Positions 23,810-32,676 of a DNA stretch of 44,773 nt are shown here, in pieces (the stretch's first letter is position 1; each line of letters begins with the position of its first letter). The notes beneath the pieces are model-generated. The model was not told the origin of the DNA. It did no database searches and was given only the letters and a program-made list of their open reading frames with translations. This DNA comes from an uncultured beta proteobacterium (GTDB lineage Bacteria > Pseudomonadota > Gammaproteobacteria > Burkholderiales > Burkholderiaceae_C): NCBI GenBank assembly GCA_903885585.1, contig CAISJH010000014.1, positions 1-44,773 on the forward strand, given 5' to 3'. A program made the position numbers and the translations under genes.

Positions 23810-24253
23810 CTATGCCACCGAACCGGCGCCGATCTGGACGAAGTCGTCCACATGCTCCTGACTCACACGGCCCTCATGCGAGGCCAATCGGTAGAGCGAT
23901 CGCAGCGCCCGTGCAGTCCCTCCCGGAGACAGCTCCAGGTTGAGCCGCTTGCCCGCGCGAGCAAGTTCATCGAGGATCTGTTCGACAAGGCTCCAGTCCA
24001 GCATGTCCGCCGCGGCGATTGACGCGCGCCGGCCCGTGAGCACAAAGGCCGCATCCATGCCAACCGCGGATACCAGCGCGAGCAGCGCGGCCAAATCAAG
24101 GCGACTCCTGTCTGTCTCGATCATCCCGATCGCCGAGCGGCTAAGCCCCGCGTGGCCACCCAATTGAGCCTGCGTCAGCCCAAGGCGCCTTCGCTCTTGA
24201 GCCAAGCGAGAACCAATGGAGATGTGCGTGACGTTGGGCGAGATTTCTGGCAT
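23810..24253 (-). CDS. Xre-family transcriptional regulator
   Basis: A 147-residue protein. Residues about 14-65 are a classic Xre HTH: LAQERRRLGLTQAQLGGHAG, then LSRSAIGMIETDRSRLDLAALLAL. The C-terminal helical part (LDWSLVEQILDELARAGKRL, SLYRLASHEGRVSQ) may mediate dimerisation. AGGTAGGAC precedes the ATG at 24253. The gene is bracketed on both sides by oppositely oriented copies of a CTCGACGGACTTT motif, which could be its operators or the ends of a small mobile unit. No toxin-like partner (HipA, HigB) is adjacent. Confidence 0.75.
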   Translation of the reverse strand: MPEISPNVTHISIGSRLAQERRRLGLTQAQLGGHAGLSRSAIGMIETDRSRLDLAALLALVSAVGMDAAFVLTGRRASIAAADMLDWSLVEQILDELARAGKRLNLELSPGGTARALRSLYRLASHEGRVSQEHVDDFVQIGAGSVA

Positions 24254-24329
24254 GTCCTACCTGTGCTGACCGAGTGAAAACACACATCTTGTGCCCGCCC
24301 GCCCGAAGCCGCCAAGCTTGCCCAGTTGC

Positions 24330-24468
24330 CTCGACGGACTTTATTTGTATGTACCGCAAGCAAGGGCAAGGTTTTGCAGGTTCTCGACGGACTTTGCCTC
24401 CGCTCGCGATGCGCGAACAATCAACGGCTTAGCCCAGACACGCTCGACAGACTTTGTTTGTTGGCGTC
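24330..24468 (+). repeat. Right trio of CTCGACGGACTTT repeats
   Basis: Three copies in the upstream region of the Xre gene: 24330-24348 (matching 18 of 19 bases of the left arm, reverse complement), 24383-24395, and 24443-24468 (CTCGACAGACTTTGTTTG then TTGGCGTC). All are inverted relative to the two copies at 23718-23763. They could be operators for the Xre protein. Confidence 0.7.
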
Positions 24469-24610
24469 AGGCGCCTGGATCGGCCAAGGTCAGAGCTTCC
24501 CCACAAAACGGGTGCAGCCAGTGGGAACGCGAGCCTGGCGCCGATGACGAACCCGACGCGCCAACACAGCCTACTTGATTGCCGCTATCCGTAGGTCTAT
24601 CCGGCCCTGC

Positions 24611-24776
24611 GGGCACGAGGCCCCGCCAGGCGCCGTACGGGGATTTCGGAAGCCGGCTTTCCATGCAGCACATCGAGGAGCCATCCGGCTCAAACAACTC
24701 CAGTGCTGCCCCTATGGTCCATTTGGTGGCGTATCACTGTGCTGGCGCATCAGCGGCAGCCCGGCGGACGTTCCCT
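24611..24776 (+). repeat. ~160-bp repeat, copy A
   Basis: This segment matches 28654-28815 at roughly 85-90% (by eye), with a ~75-bp core (24627-24703) nearly identical. It begins AGGCCCCGCCAGGCGCCGTA and contains the near-palindrome GGAAGCCGGCTTTCC and the hairpin GAGCC-ATCC-GGCTC. It ends about 30 bp before the stop of the minus-strand gene at 24806. Confidence 0.8.
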
Positions 24777-24805
24777 CCAGCGTCGAAAGCAAGCTGCGCA
24801 CACCT

Positions 24806-26887
24806 TCATGTCCTGGCCTGAGCTTTGCGCAAAGAAAGAGCAAGGGCTGTCGACCCACTTTGGGGCCTGCGGGCCAGCAGCCGTGCGCCCTGTTCAGAAA
24901 GCGTGGGACCGCCCTCCCCCTTGCGGTTGGCCAGCCGCGCGGTGAACAGCCATTCGAGTGCTTCGTCCGCCGTAATCCCATCCTGGCTGCACTCCTCAGC
25001 CAGCGCGTCGCCAGGTTGCAGCTCAGCGCCAGGACTCACTCCGTCCTGAAGCATCGACTTCAGGTAACTCACCAACCGTTGCTCGCTAGGGCCCTGCTTC
25101 GCGTGCTGAAGGCCGGTAGCGGTGAACTGCAGGACGTCTTCGATAAGGTGCACCGCAACGCGGGCGTCGACTTCGTTTCGCCGCACTGGATCCGCCAGGG
25201 CCAGCAGCGCCGTGACGTCGCGAAGCCGAGTTTCCTGGGCCACCGATCTAGCTTCAAGCGCCATAAGCGCGGCTCTTTCTTGGACCCAGGCGTCCTTGTG
25301 GTGCGTCAGGACTTGGAAAACTTTCACGCGACGTTCGCCTGGCGCAGTAGTCGGTGACAGTGCATCCTTCGCAAGGCTCTGTAGGGCATGGCGCTCTCGC
25401 ACTTCCTCGACCGCAGCAAGAAGCGCACTTCTGCGTGTTTTCGCCACAGGACCCCGCAAGATGGTTCCATCATCCAGCCGCACGACGCAGCGAATGCGCG
25501 CAGATGCACCAGCATTAGCGCTCGGCTCCTCAACAAAATGTGCAGCCGCCACAGGAGCTACGCGTGCGAACAGCCGGCGTGCCGCCATCACCCAGTCCAC
25601 GGCGTAAGAGTCCTCGAGCTTTTGAGCGCTCGAAATCGCATCCTCCAGCGCCCTAGCAGTCGAGGGCTTCTGCTGCGACGTCGCTGTGCGGCGCACTCCG
25701 TCAAGCCCGGTCCAGTACAGCAAAGCCACCTGCCCACGCGGCGATCTCTCGAATTCGACCCGGGGGTTGAGAAGACCGCAGCCCTTCAGAAGCTCCTGAG
25801 TGGAAACCTTGTGGGCCGGCCGGAATGAGTGGGCGCGCTCATGGAGGCGCTGTACCAGCTCCGCGAGGGCATCACTCATGGTTTGCCGAGCGGTGGAAGA
25901 GACACGGACCTGAACCTCTTTCGGCTTGGCGCTCCAGATAGCCGTGCACACGTAGCGCGGAGGACCCACCGGAGCGACATTGCGCATCGTGACCATGGGG
26001 GGTGGTACCAAATCGGGCACCGCCTCGGTGACTGCTGCGAACCAGTTACGGGGCTTCTCGTCAGGGCACAACGAAAGCCAGTGAAGAGCCTCCTCGAACG
26101 CCTCGCCATCAGTGTCCCTGGGTTGGCTCCTGATCTCGACTGCGAGGTCGCCATGGCCCCAGCGCAGGATGCACTGAATTCGCGCCTCAGTACCTTTGCC
26201 AAGCAGCACGAAGGCCGGATACCCGATCGTTCTATGCACGCTCCTTTTGGCCAGGTCCTGCGCGCGAGTGGGGTCACGCCACTCACCTTGAGCCCCCGGA
26301 AGCCAAGACCTTGGAAACTCGAACGCGGCCCGGCCAGTCGTTGCCGAGGGCGGCAGAACTGGTGGCTCAAGCGACTTAACACCCGGACCTGCTTGCGACT
26401 CCAGGATCTGAGTCAGTTCATTCGCTTGCTGGCCTGCTTCGCGCTCGAGTTCCTGCTGCTGTCGAGTGCGCCTGGCAGAGGTCTCCTGCTTGAAGCGCTG
26501 GTATCGGTGCGTTGAAGCGTTGGCAAGTGCCTCCAAGAGCAAGCCCTCAGACTCATCGATTGCGGTGAAGTCGCTGACCACCAATTCAAGCAGCGTGCGA
26601 AGAGTTGCCGGGAACTGCGCGGTCAGGACATGGCTTGGACCCACCCGATCAAGCGAGGCAATCACGAGGATGGACGATGCAACCAAGGCCAGGCCGTCTG
26701 CATCAATTCCATCGCAGAACACGTCGCTCGCAGTACGCTCAGCTGCCACGGCCAGCCGAGCTGCCAAGTCGAGCGTTGCGCTCTCGGGAAGATCGGGGCC
26801 GATGGCAACGGCCAAACGGCGGCAGGCCGAAGCTATAGCGCTTGGTGGAGGGTGTACGTTTTGGTCTTCAGCTGCAATGGGTGCCAT
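24806..26887 (-). CDS. Large hypothetical protein (693 residues)
   Basis: Not recognised. It is soluble with an N-terminal helical region (1-135), a charged coiled-coil-like stretch (about 130-160: KQETSARRTRQQQELEREAG), then several alpha/beta segments (GYPAFVLLGKGTEARIQCIL, RYVCTAIWSAKPKEVQVRV, ARIRCVVRLDDGTILRGPVA) that could be repeated small domains, and a helical C-terminus. No ATPase or nuclease motif is apparent. The ATG at 26887 lies 6 bp behind the stop of the upstream gene, so both form an operon. Copy A of the 160-bp repeat follows its stop. Confidence 0.65.
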   Translation of the reverse strand: MAPIAAEDQNVHPPPSAIASACRRLAVAIGPDLPESATLDLAARLAVAAERTASDVFCDGIDADGLALVASSILVIASLDRVGPSHVLTAQFPATLRTLLELVVSDFTAIDESEGLLLEALANASTHRYQRFKQETSARRTRQQQELEREAGQQANELTQILESQAGPGVKSLEPPVLPPSATTGRAAFEFPRSWLPGAQGEWRDPTRAQDLAKRSVHRTIGYPAFVLLGKGTEARIQCILRWGHGDLAVEIRSQPRDTDGEAFEEALHWLSLCPDEKPRNWFAAVTEAVPDLVPPPMVTMRNVAPVGPPRYVCTAIWSAKPKEVQVRVSSTARQTMSDALAELVQRLHERAHSFRPAHKVSTQELLKGCGLLNPRVEFERSPRGQVALLYWTGLDGVRRTATSQQKPSTARALEDAISSAQKLEDSYAVDWVMAARRLFARVAPVAAAHFVEEPSANAGASARIRCVVRLDDGTILRGPVAKTRRSALLAAVEEVRERHALQSLAKDALSPTTAPGERRVKVFQVLTHHKDAWVQERAALMALEARSVAQETRLRDVTALLALADPVRRNEVDARVAVHLIEDVLQFTATGLQHAKQGPSEQRLVSYLKSMLQDGVSPGAELQPGDALAEECSQDGITADEALEWLFTARLANRKGEGGPTLSEQGARLLARRPQSGSTALALSLRKAQART

Positions 26888-26893
26888 ACGCAG

Positions 26894-28018
26894 TCACTCG
26901 AACTGGTAGTCCTGATCCAGTGGCAACAGTGGCGTCATTTCATGAAAAGTACTGAGCTCATCCTCAGCCATCGGCCCATCCTTGAAGGGATAGCTGTAGA
27001 GAGGCGGCGCTGGCCGATGGCGGCTGTTCGCGTGAAAGATTGGCAGCTTTCCATTGTCGAAGTGGAGGTGCTGTCTCAGCGGTCCTAAAGCAGGATCTCC
27101 AACCTCAACATCGCTGAACCAAACGACTTCCTCGTGGTTAAGCCTCCCCTTGGCCCGTAGGAACTCCGCGTATGCACGACCGCGCAAGCAGGCAACCGCA
27201 AATCGCTCGAACGTCGGCTCCCCGTCGGGCAGGAACATGCAACGCACAGAAATGCCAACCATCGCGTCAGGAGCGGCCAAGGCCGCCTCGATGAGCTGGG
27301 GCAATATCGGCTGGGGGGCGTCGGGATGCGGTGCCTCAAGGTGCCACTCGTGGTGGACAAAGTTGAGAGCCTGGCGCAACCTTCTTTCGAAAGGGTCTTT
27401 GAAGCCAGGCACCATCCTTTCGATCGTTGGGCCCGAGTCTTCGTAGTGATACAGACCCCAAGCGCCGACAAGATAGGCCGGGGACCGCGCCAGGATAGCC
27501 GGGTCTATCGCGTAGTGAGGGTACTTGCCCAGAGGCGAGAGCACGACTCCTTTGCAAACTTCGACAGGCCGATCTACGTCGGGATACTTGGTTCCGTCCG
27601 AAAAGCCCCACTCTTCCTCAATCTCTGAGTCAGTGAGCTCGCCCCTTTGAACCATTCCGGCAACGTCTCTCCAGCGGTAGTAGACGGGTGCAGCAATGGA
27701 CGGGGGGTATGTGGGATCACCTGTAAGGCCCCAGCCCCGCACCCAGACGTCGGCATTTGCGGGATGGATACCAAAACTTACGAGAACTCCTGCCTGCTGG
27801 TAGTAGCGCAGCACACGGGTTTGGAGTCCGGCTTCCTGGTCAGACGCGCTAGGCTTGCCCGTGGTCCCGGTCTTCAAACAGTCGAACCAGGAGGCATACC
27901 CAAGCGAGCGGGCCGTTGCTTCCTGAGCCGTAGAAAGGCGGAGAAAGGGAAACGCTTTGCGTAGCTGCCTGGCTTTGAGTGCAGGCAGTTTCGGAGAACT
28001 GAAGACAAACCTTGGCAC
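26894..28018 (-). CDS. Hypothetical 374-residue protein
   Basis: Starts at GTG 28018 behind AAGGAG (5-10 nt spacing). The N-terminus (PALKARQLRKAFP, LSTAQEATARSLGYASWFDCL) follows a pattern often seen at the N-termini of plasmid-encoded proteins, where 'A-x-x-L-G-Y-x-S-W' marks a short helical domain. The rest (about 70-374) is a strand-rich domain with many prolines and tryptophans and no catalytic motif that I can identify. It is first gene of a two-gene operon with the 693-residue protein. Confidence 0.65.
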   Translation of the reverse strand: MPRFVFSSPKLPALKARQLRKAFPFLRLSTAQEATARSLGYASWFDCLKTGTTGKPSASDQEAGLQTRVLRYYQQAGVLVSFGIHPANADVWVRGWGLTGDPTYPPSIAAPVYYRWRDVAGMVQRGELTDSEIEEEWGFSDGTKYPDVDRPVEVCKGVVLSPLGKYPHYAIDPAILARSPAYLVGAWGLYHYEDSGPTIERMVPGFKDPFERRLRQALNFVHHEWHLEAPHPDAPQPILPQLIEAALAAPDAMVGISVRCMFLPDGEPTFERFAVACLRGRAYAEFLRAKGRLNHEEVVWFSDVEVGDPALGPLRQHLHFDNGKLPIFHANSRHRPAPPLYSYPFKDGPMAEDELSTFHEMTPLLPLDQDYQFE

Positions 28019-28367
28019 AGCGACTCTCCTTGATCACGCGGAGATGCTGGCTATCCCCACGAAGAGAATCGTGTGGGTCTACGGGAAGAACGAACTGGGA
28101 AGGCTCTCGTCGAGATTCTGCACGCCAGCGCAGCGGCCCTTGTCTGTCCGCAGCAGTTTGAAGAAACTGCACACACATATCCTAGACCAAACCTCGGCCC
28201 GGGCAAACAGTAGCTGTAATGCGCAAGCTGGATCTCCCCAGTCCTGCTACAGCCAGGGGGTTCGAGGCGGTGCGACCTCTCCCCGGCTCACCGGACAGTA
28301 CGTGAAACACGACGAAGCCTTCAGACCCAGATTGAGCCAGGCTGTCCTGTATGGGAGACTTTGCGTA

Positions 28368-28643
28368 ATGCCTGATCCAACTTTGCGAACTCCAGCAGAA
28401 GCACGCGCCTGGTTGCAACGCCACGGCGTGACGATGACCGAGTGGGCGCGTCGGCACGGTTTCAAGCCAGACATCGTGTTCGCGCTTCTGGAAGGAAAAA
28501 CCCGCGGCCAATGGGGCGAAGCGCACGAGGCAGCAATCCTGCTTGGGTTGAGGGCTGCGCCTCCTGATGGCGAAGAGCATCCTCTGGCCAATTCGAGCTC
28601 AGGGCTCAAGACGAAAGATCCACGCCTCGCCCCAGGAGAGTAG
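28368..28643 (+). CDS. Small DNA-binding protein (HGxxxTEWARxHGF family)
   Basis: A 91-residue protein with a compact HTH: TPAEARAWLQRHGVTMTEWA, then RRHGFKPDIVFALLEGKTRG and a basic QWGEAHEAAILLGL helix. The pattern is that of small Burkholderiales DNA-binding proteins found on phages and plasmids. GGGAGA lies upstream of the ATG at 28368. The in-frame region back to 27957 overlaps the GTG and leader of the divergent gene and looks non-coding. It is divergent from the 26894-28018 gene and could regulate it. Confidence 0.7.
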   Translation: MPDPTLRTPAEARAWLQRHGVTMTEWARRHGFKPDIVFALLEGKTRGQWGEAHEAAILLGLRAAPPDGEEHPLANSSSGLKTKDPRLAPGE

Positions 28644-28653
28644 GCTCGATGCT

Positions 28654-28815
28654 TCTGGCACCAGGCCCCGCCAGGCGCCGTACTGGGATTTCGGAAGCCG
28701 GCTTTCCATGCAGCACATCGAGGAGCCATCCGGCTCAAGGAACTCCAGGGGCTGCCCCTATGTTCCATTTGGTGGCGCAGTTCTGTCCTAGCGCATCAGC
28801 GGCAGCCGGCCAGAT
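28654..28815 (+). repeat. ~160-bp repeat, copy B
   Basis: Direct copy of 24611-24776 (see there). The core differs from A by one base over about 75 bp. It ends 7 bp before the stop of the minus-strand receiver-TPR gene (28822), so both copies sit just behind a minus-strand gene end. Confidence 0.8.
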
Positions 28816-28821
28816 GCCCCC

Positions 28822-30513
28822 TCAGGGCTGAGCCACTGCCGCAGTTTCAGACCCTGCTTCTCGAGGCCTCAGAAGCAATCCGCCAGAGGAGTCAATGCTG
28901 CGCCGCAGCCCAGCCACGGGCGCCGCCATGCTTCCGTAGCGACGCTTCAAGTGCCCTAGCTTGCCAACAACTTCAGACAGCTCCGGGTGTGCGGACCGGT
29001 GTCGCCTAACCAGGTGGCCGGCTAAGTCGATGAGTCGGCCATTCCGCATGGCGTCACCCGTGGTGATCAGAAACTCCACCGCCTCCCTGGGCTTGCCGTT
29101 CATCGAAAGGTCGACCCCTTTTTCCGACAGGCGGGAGATGGCATCAGATTCCTCTGAGATCCACTGAGATGCCGCGGCGTGCTTTTCAACCACAGCGTGA
29201 AGGAACGGCACGGTGGGCTTGGAGGCAAAACGCCTGGCCACACTGCGCGTCACGGCCTCGAAGGAGTCTTCTGGGAGATGGAATGGCAAGAGTCGGACCA
29301 TCAAGGCCAGGGTGTTGAGCCCGGCCTCGAAGTCGAAGTTGGGCTCCATCACGGGACGATGCACGGCGCGAGAGCGTTCGACTGCATCCCGGCTGCGTCC
29401 GTACGCCAAATCCAGCAGCACCGCGCCCACCAGGCAAAAGTGCCGAAGCCTGAAGGAAGTTGGGTTCGCGCGAGCGAAGTCGTGTAGCGCCTCCACACTC
29501 GACCGAAGCGCTGATGTCTGGCGTGTCTCGAACTTCAAGTAGCTGCACTGAACAATCGACAGCGCATCAAGCAGATGGGTGCCCCGAGAGAGCGTCCAAG
29601 AACGGTCCAGCAGAGCCAAAGCCTCGTCGGGCCGAGCGCTATAGAACGACAGCGAGCCGGTAATCTGGACGCGCAGCGGACAGTGCGGCGTCAACTCAAG
29701 GGCACTGGAGTACGACTCAAGCGCCTGCGCCAGCGCACCTGCCTCAACGTGAACCCGGCCGAGCATGGCGTGCGCGTCCGCGTTCTCCGGATCCTCTTCC
29801 AGCAAGGCCTGAGCTGCCTTCTTCGCTTTCGGCAAGCTGCCCTCGGCGAAGTGCGTCCGAATGAGCCCCAGCCGAGCCCAGGGCACGGCCTTGGCTTGCG
29901 CTATGGCGTCGTACAACGAACGCGCTTCTTGAGAGCGGTCCTGCTGCAGCAACAGCTCGGCGCCGATGCGCGCGGCGTTAAGCCAGTATGGACACCGATG
30001 CGCGACGCTCTCCAGGCACAGCGCAATGGCCTGGGCAACCTCGCCGAGCTCCAGAGCAGCGTAGACCTCAGAGAGCGCCCGCTTGCGTTCACGCGCCTCT
30101 AACAGGTGCCCAAGCAAAGTCTTGGCGGCAAAGGGCTTGAGCAAGACACTGTCGGCGGCAAATTCTGCTGCCTCGAGAACCTGCGTGTGTGTCGCAGCGC
30201 TCGACAACAGCATCACAACGGATGTGAAGGGCAGCAACATCTCCCGCCGAATGCGCGCGAGAACCTGGCCTCCCGTCAGGCCCTCTGCCTCGAATAGCGA
30301 ATCACAGATCACCAGGTCGAAGGACTCTATCGAAAGCATCGACAGGCCGTCGCCAGCGCGGGCCGCCTGCCGTATGGTGTTGAAGCCTGCATCGCGCAGC
30401 ATCGAGCTCAGGATGCTTCGCGACGCCGCGTTCGAGTCCAGGATGAGGACGGAGTGGCGCGCAGCGTCGCCATCCAAAGGACCGGTGTCGGCAAGAGTAG
30501 ACAAACCGCTCAT
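28822..30513 (-). CDS. Receiver domain plus TPR protein
   Basis: A 563-residue protein. Residues 20-140 are a CheY-like receiver: VLILDSN (D26), phosphoacceptor region DLVICDSLF (D71), and LLKPFAAK with K127. From about 145 to 340 there are tetratricopeptide-like helical repeats (SEVYAALELGEVAQAIAL, ARSLYDAIAQAKAVPWARL, ANADAHAMLGRVHVEAGALAQ-type units), then a helical C-terminal region to 563. Such receiver-TPR proteins are known from Burkholderiales and Pseudomonas as orphan signalling adaptors. The start ATG at 30513 overlaps the stop of the upstream gene (ATGA), so it is co-translated with the XF1762-like gene. No kinase is nearby. Confidence 0.8.
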   Translation of the reverse strand: MSGLSTLADTGPLDGDAARHSVLILDSNAASRSILSSMLRDAGFNTIRQAARAGDGLSMLSIESFDLVICDSLFEAEGLTGGQVLARIRREMLLPFTSVVMLLSSAATHTQVLEAAEFAADSVLLKPFAAKTLLGHLLEARERKRALSEVYAALELGEVAQAIALCLESVAHRCPYWLNAARIGAELLLQQDRSQEARSLYDAIAQAKAVPWARLGLIRTHFAEGSLPKAKKAAQALLEEDPENADAHAMLGRVHVEAGALAQALESYSSALELTPHCPLRVQITGSLSFYSARPDEALALLDRSWTLSRGTHLLDALSIVQCSYLKFETRQTSALRSSVEALHDFARANPTSFRLRHFCLVGAVLLDLAYGRSRDAVERSRAVHRPVMEPNFDFEAGLNTLALMVRLLPFHLPEDSFEAVTRSVARRFASKPTVPFLHAVVEKHAAASQWISEESDAISRLSEKGVDLSMNGKPREAVEFLITTGDAMRNGRLIDLAGHLVRRHRSAHPELSEVVGKLGHLKRRYGSMAAPVAGLRRSIDSSGGLLLRPREAGSETAAVAQP

Positions 30514-31217
30514 GCTTTGCGCCGCAGATCGCGAACCCACCGCAGCTTGTCGATGCACTCGCCGGAATCGCGGGGCCGACTGCTGCACGACCAAGACCGT
30601 CCTCGCACACGCCCGTCAATCCTCCAGCCTGCCGCCTTGAGGGAGGCACCTGCCTCGTCCTCACGGGTGTAGGTGAGGATCCGCGCAAAGCCTCGGCGCC
30701 TCGACTCCTGCGCCGCCCAGCCCAGCAGCTGCGAGCAAGCGTTCCAAGACCTTGGACCGTCCGCAGCACACATGCGCGTCACCTCGACCACTGCGCGAGG
30801 ATCAAAGCCTCGGGCCACTGGCCGTCCTACCATCACTACGGCAACCAGATCCGGACCGTTACGCAGGCCGGCGCCGAATCGCCACCCGGCAGGCCGCCCG
30901 ACGTGTCGATGGTGCAGCTCGACAAAGCGGCAAGCCTGGCCAAACGAAATGTCTACGCGGCGCAGCTTCCAGTCCAGGCGCAGACAACCGCCCTCCTCCA
31001 CCACTCTTCGCAGTCCGCGGTCACCGCCAAACAAGGACGAAATCCAGGCCGCAGCTTCCGTGGGTGAGTCGTGAAGGGAGTCGACCGCATGGTCGTGCAT
31101 CGCCTGGCAGCATACGTCGAGCATGAAATCAGCGCCCCAGGCCTCGAGGAGATCCAGCACCGCAGGTTGGCCGCAGAAGGGGCACGAGGCGTCTACAACC
31201 ACGTCAGACCCAAACAC
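30510..31217 (-). CDS. XF1762-like protein (GNAT-type fold)
   Basis: A 235-residue protein starting at GTG 31217. A CxxC pair at the N-terminus (CPFCG) and a CC pair could bind zinc. The central and C-terminal part matches the XF1762 family: DLVAVVMVGRPVAR, VVEVTRMCAADG, NACSQLLGWAAQESRR, ARILTYTREDEAGASLKAAG. This is a likely N-acetyltransferase fold found in phages and plasmids (family knowledge; no substrate known). The reading frame continues to an ATGA overlap with the receiver-TPR gene. Confidence 0.75.
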   Translation of the reverse strand: MFGSDVVVDASCPFCGQPAVLDLLEAWGADFMLDVCCQAMHDHAVDSLHDSPTEAAAWISSLFGGDRGLRRVVEEGGCLRLDWKLRRVDISFGQACRFVELHHRHVGRPAGWRFGAGLRNGPDLVAVVMVGRPVARGFDPRAVVEVTRMCAADGPRSWNACSQLLGWAAQESRRRGFARILTYTREDEAGASLKAAGWRIDGRVRGRSWSCSSRPRDSGECIDKLRWVRDLRRKA

Positions 31218-31384
31218 TCATCGTGGCTGGTGACTCGCTGGCAAAGCGCCAGGGGCCCCGCCATGCTGGCGCCGCAGACTGTGCAAGCTCCCCGCTCGAA
31301 GGCGCGACCAGTGGCGCTATTCGGTACGGCTCCAGGATGGAGATCGGCACGATCCGGTGCGGAGCATGCGCCAAGGACGGCCAC
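31193..31384 (-). CDS. Possible small zinc-binding protein
   Basis: A 63-residue frame beginning at a GTG. The second half contains CTVCGASMAGPLALC and ends HDECLGLTWL, consistent with a small zinc ribbon. It overlaps the XF1762-like start by 25 bp. A competing frame (31204-31407) exists; the cysteine pattern favours this one. Confidence 0.4.
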   Translation of the reverse strand: MAVLGACSAPDRADLHPGAVPNSATGRAFERGACTVCGASMAGPLALCQRVTSHDECLGLTWL

Positions 31385-31409
31385 GGGAGCGCCTTCAGGC
31401 CAGACACGC

Positions 31410-31541
31410 TCACCTCAGGACGTACGCGAAAAGCGCAGCCATGAACGCGATCGCCGCCAGCGCCACCAGTAGGCACCAAGTGGTTTCACGGCTGCGCCGA
31501 GGGCCGTTGCCGCGCGCCGCGGCGCTACGTGGATCATTCAT
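31410..31541 (-). CDS. 43-residue single-pass membrane protein
   Basis: Starts with ATG at 31541 overlapping the stop of the ParB-like frame (ATGA). Basic N-terminus (RGNGPRRSRE), then a hydrophobic helix WCLLVALAAIAFMAALFAY and a short tail. The overlap and composition support a real, very small gene. Function unknown. Confidence 0.55.
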   Translation of the reverse strand: MNDPRSAAARGNGPRRSRETTWCLLVALAAIAFMAALFAYVLR

Positions 31542-31777
31542 GCGGAAGCAACAGTCCTTCGACAGACGATAGCGGTGATGGCCACGTCGCCGCGAAGACG
31601 GGCAGCAGTGATCCGATGACCGCCGTCCAATAAGCCAAGTGAGCCATCGGGACGCTCAACGGCGAGGACAGGCGGAGCGGGCGTTTCCATCGATCTGTAG
31701 CGATGGGCCAATTGACGATCGACCGTCGAATCAAAGAGGTCGCCAGCTCCGTTACTCGAAAACGAAGCCAGCGGCAC
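31538..31777 (-). CDS. ParB-like (sulfiredoxin-fold) protein, probably missing its N-terminus
   Basis: The 79-residue frame from the GTG at 31777 contains VLAVERPDGSLGLLDGGHRI then TAARLRG, matching the ParB/Srx nuclease-like core 'x-x-DGxHRxxAAxxxG'. The frame stays open upstream to 31930 and still reads like protein (GVRPDLWLAGDPPNTAYRFG), but it has no ATG, GTG or TTG there and is preceded by a TGA. Either the gene is 5'-truncated or frameshifted, or it starts at 31777. It is coupled to the 43-residue membrane gene and belongs to the minus-strand group down to 28822. Confidence 0.5.
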   Translation of the reverse strand: MPLASFSSNGAGDLFDSTVDRQLAHRYRSMETPAPPVLAVERPDGSLGLLDGGHRITAARLRGDVAITAIVCRRTVASA

Positions 31778-32676
31778 CGTGCCAAACCTGTATGCGGTGT
31801 TCGGCGGATCGCCAGCAAGCCAAAGGTCGGGCCTGACGCCGTGAGGCTTCTCGGTGCGACCGCCACAAGGGCGAGAGCCCTTGACCTCGAAATCAACCTC
31901 AACGGACCCGGACGGGCCAGGCCAGGCACATCAGCATCAACGACCATGAACGAGCCTTCAGGAGGACGGTGTGCGTTTGAGTATACGAAAGAAGATGAGA
32001 GGACGCCGTACTCGAACGCAACCCATGACAAGGGCGCAAAGGCCCGCATGAATAGAGCACCTATATATAAAGAAAAGGCCATATAGAAACCCGTCATATA
32101 GCGAGCCGCGCAATAAGGTCTGAGCCTAAATGTAGGAGGCCTCAGAAAAGAGGTGGGGCATAACCACCAGAGATTGAACTGCCGTACAAAAAGCCTGAGC
32201 GAAGAGCCGCCGCGGGAACGAAGAATGCAGCGCCTGCGCAGCTCAGAAAACGGCCAAACAGCACAGCAAGAAGGCCAGGCAGAAGCGCCAAAACGCGGTC
32301 GCGAACCCCCGGGAGTTGGAGAGCGGCGCGGCAAGGATGCCCGCCAAACAGCGGCCCCTGACGGCGCTACCGGGAAGACTCGGTGGACAGCGCGCTGCCC
32401 GCCCAGACAGCTCGACCGACTACCGATGCAAGGCCGGCTGGTGCCTGTTGAAGGGGCGTTTCAGAAGGCGTGAAGCTGGAGCGGCCAAGCAACGGCTGCG
32501 GCACAGGCCGCCGTACGTCCAACCCTGGCAGGTGCTCGCGAAGCGGCGGACGAATGGTCACCGAGCAGTCCACGTCACGTTGGGCCGTCTTGAACATGCC
32601 GAGCGGCAGATGCCTGGCCGCTCCACCGGCTGGAGCCGACCGACCGGTGGCAGACGCCCACGGCAACGAACGGACG

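Noticed and set aside
24575-25357. Plus-strand open frame across repeat A and the 693-residue gene
   Set aside because: Antisense to a much longer minus-strand gene with an operon partner; no ribosome site or domain.
27957-28367. Upstream extension of the small HTH gene at 28368
   Set aside because: It runs across the leader and start of the divergent 26894-28018 gene and has no protein-like pattern; the ATG at 28368 has its own ribosome site.
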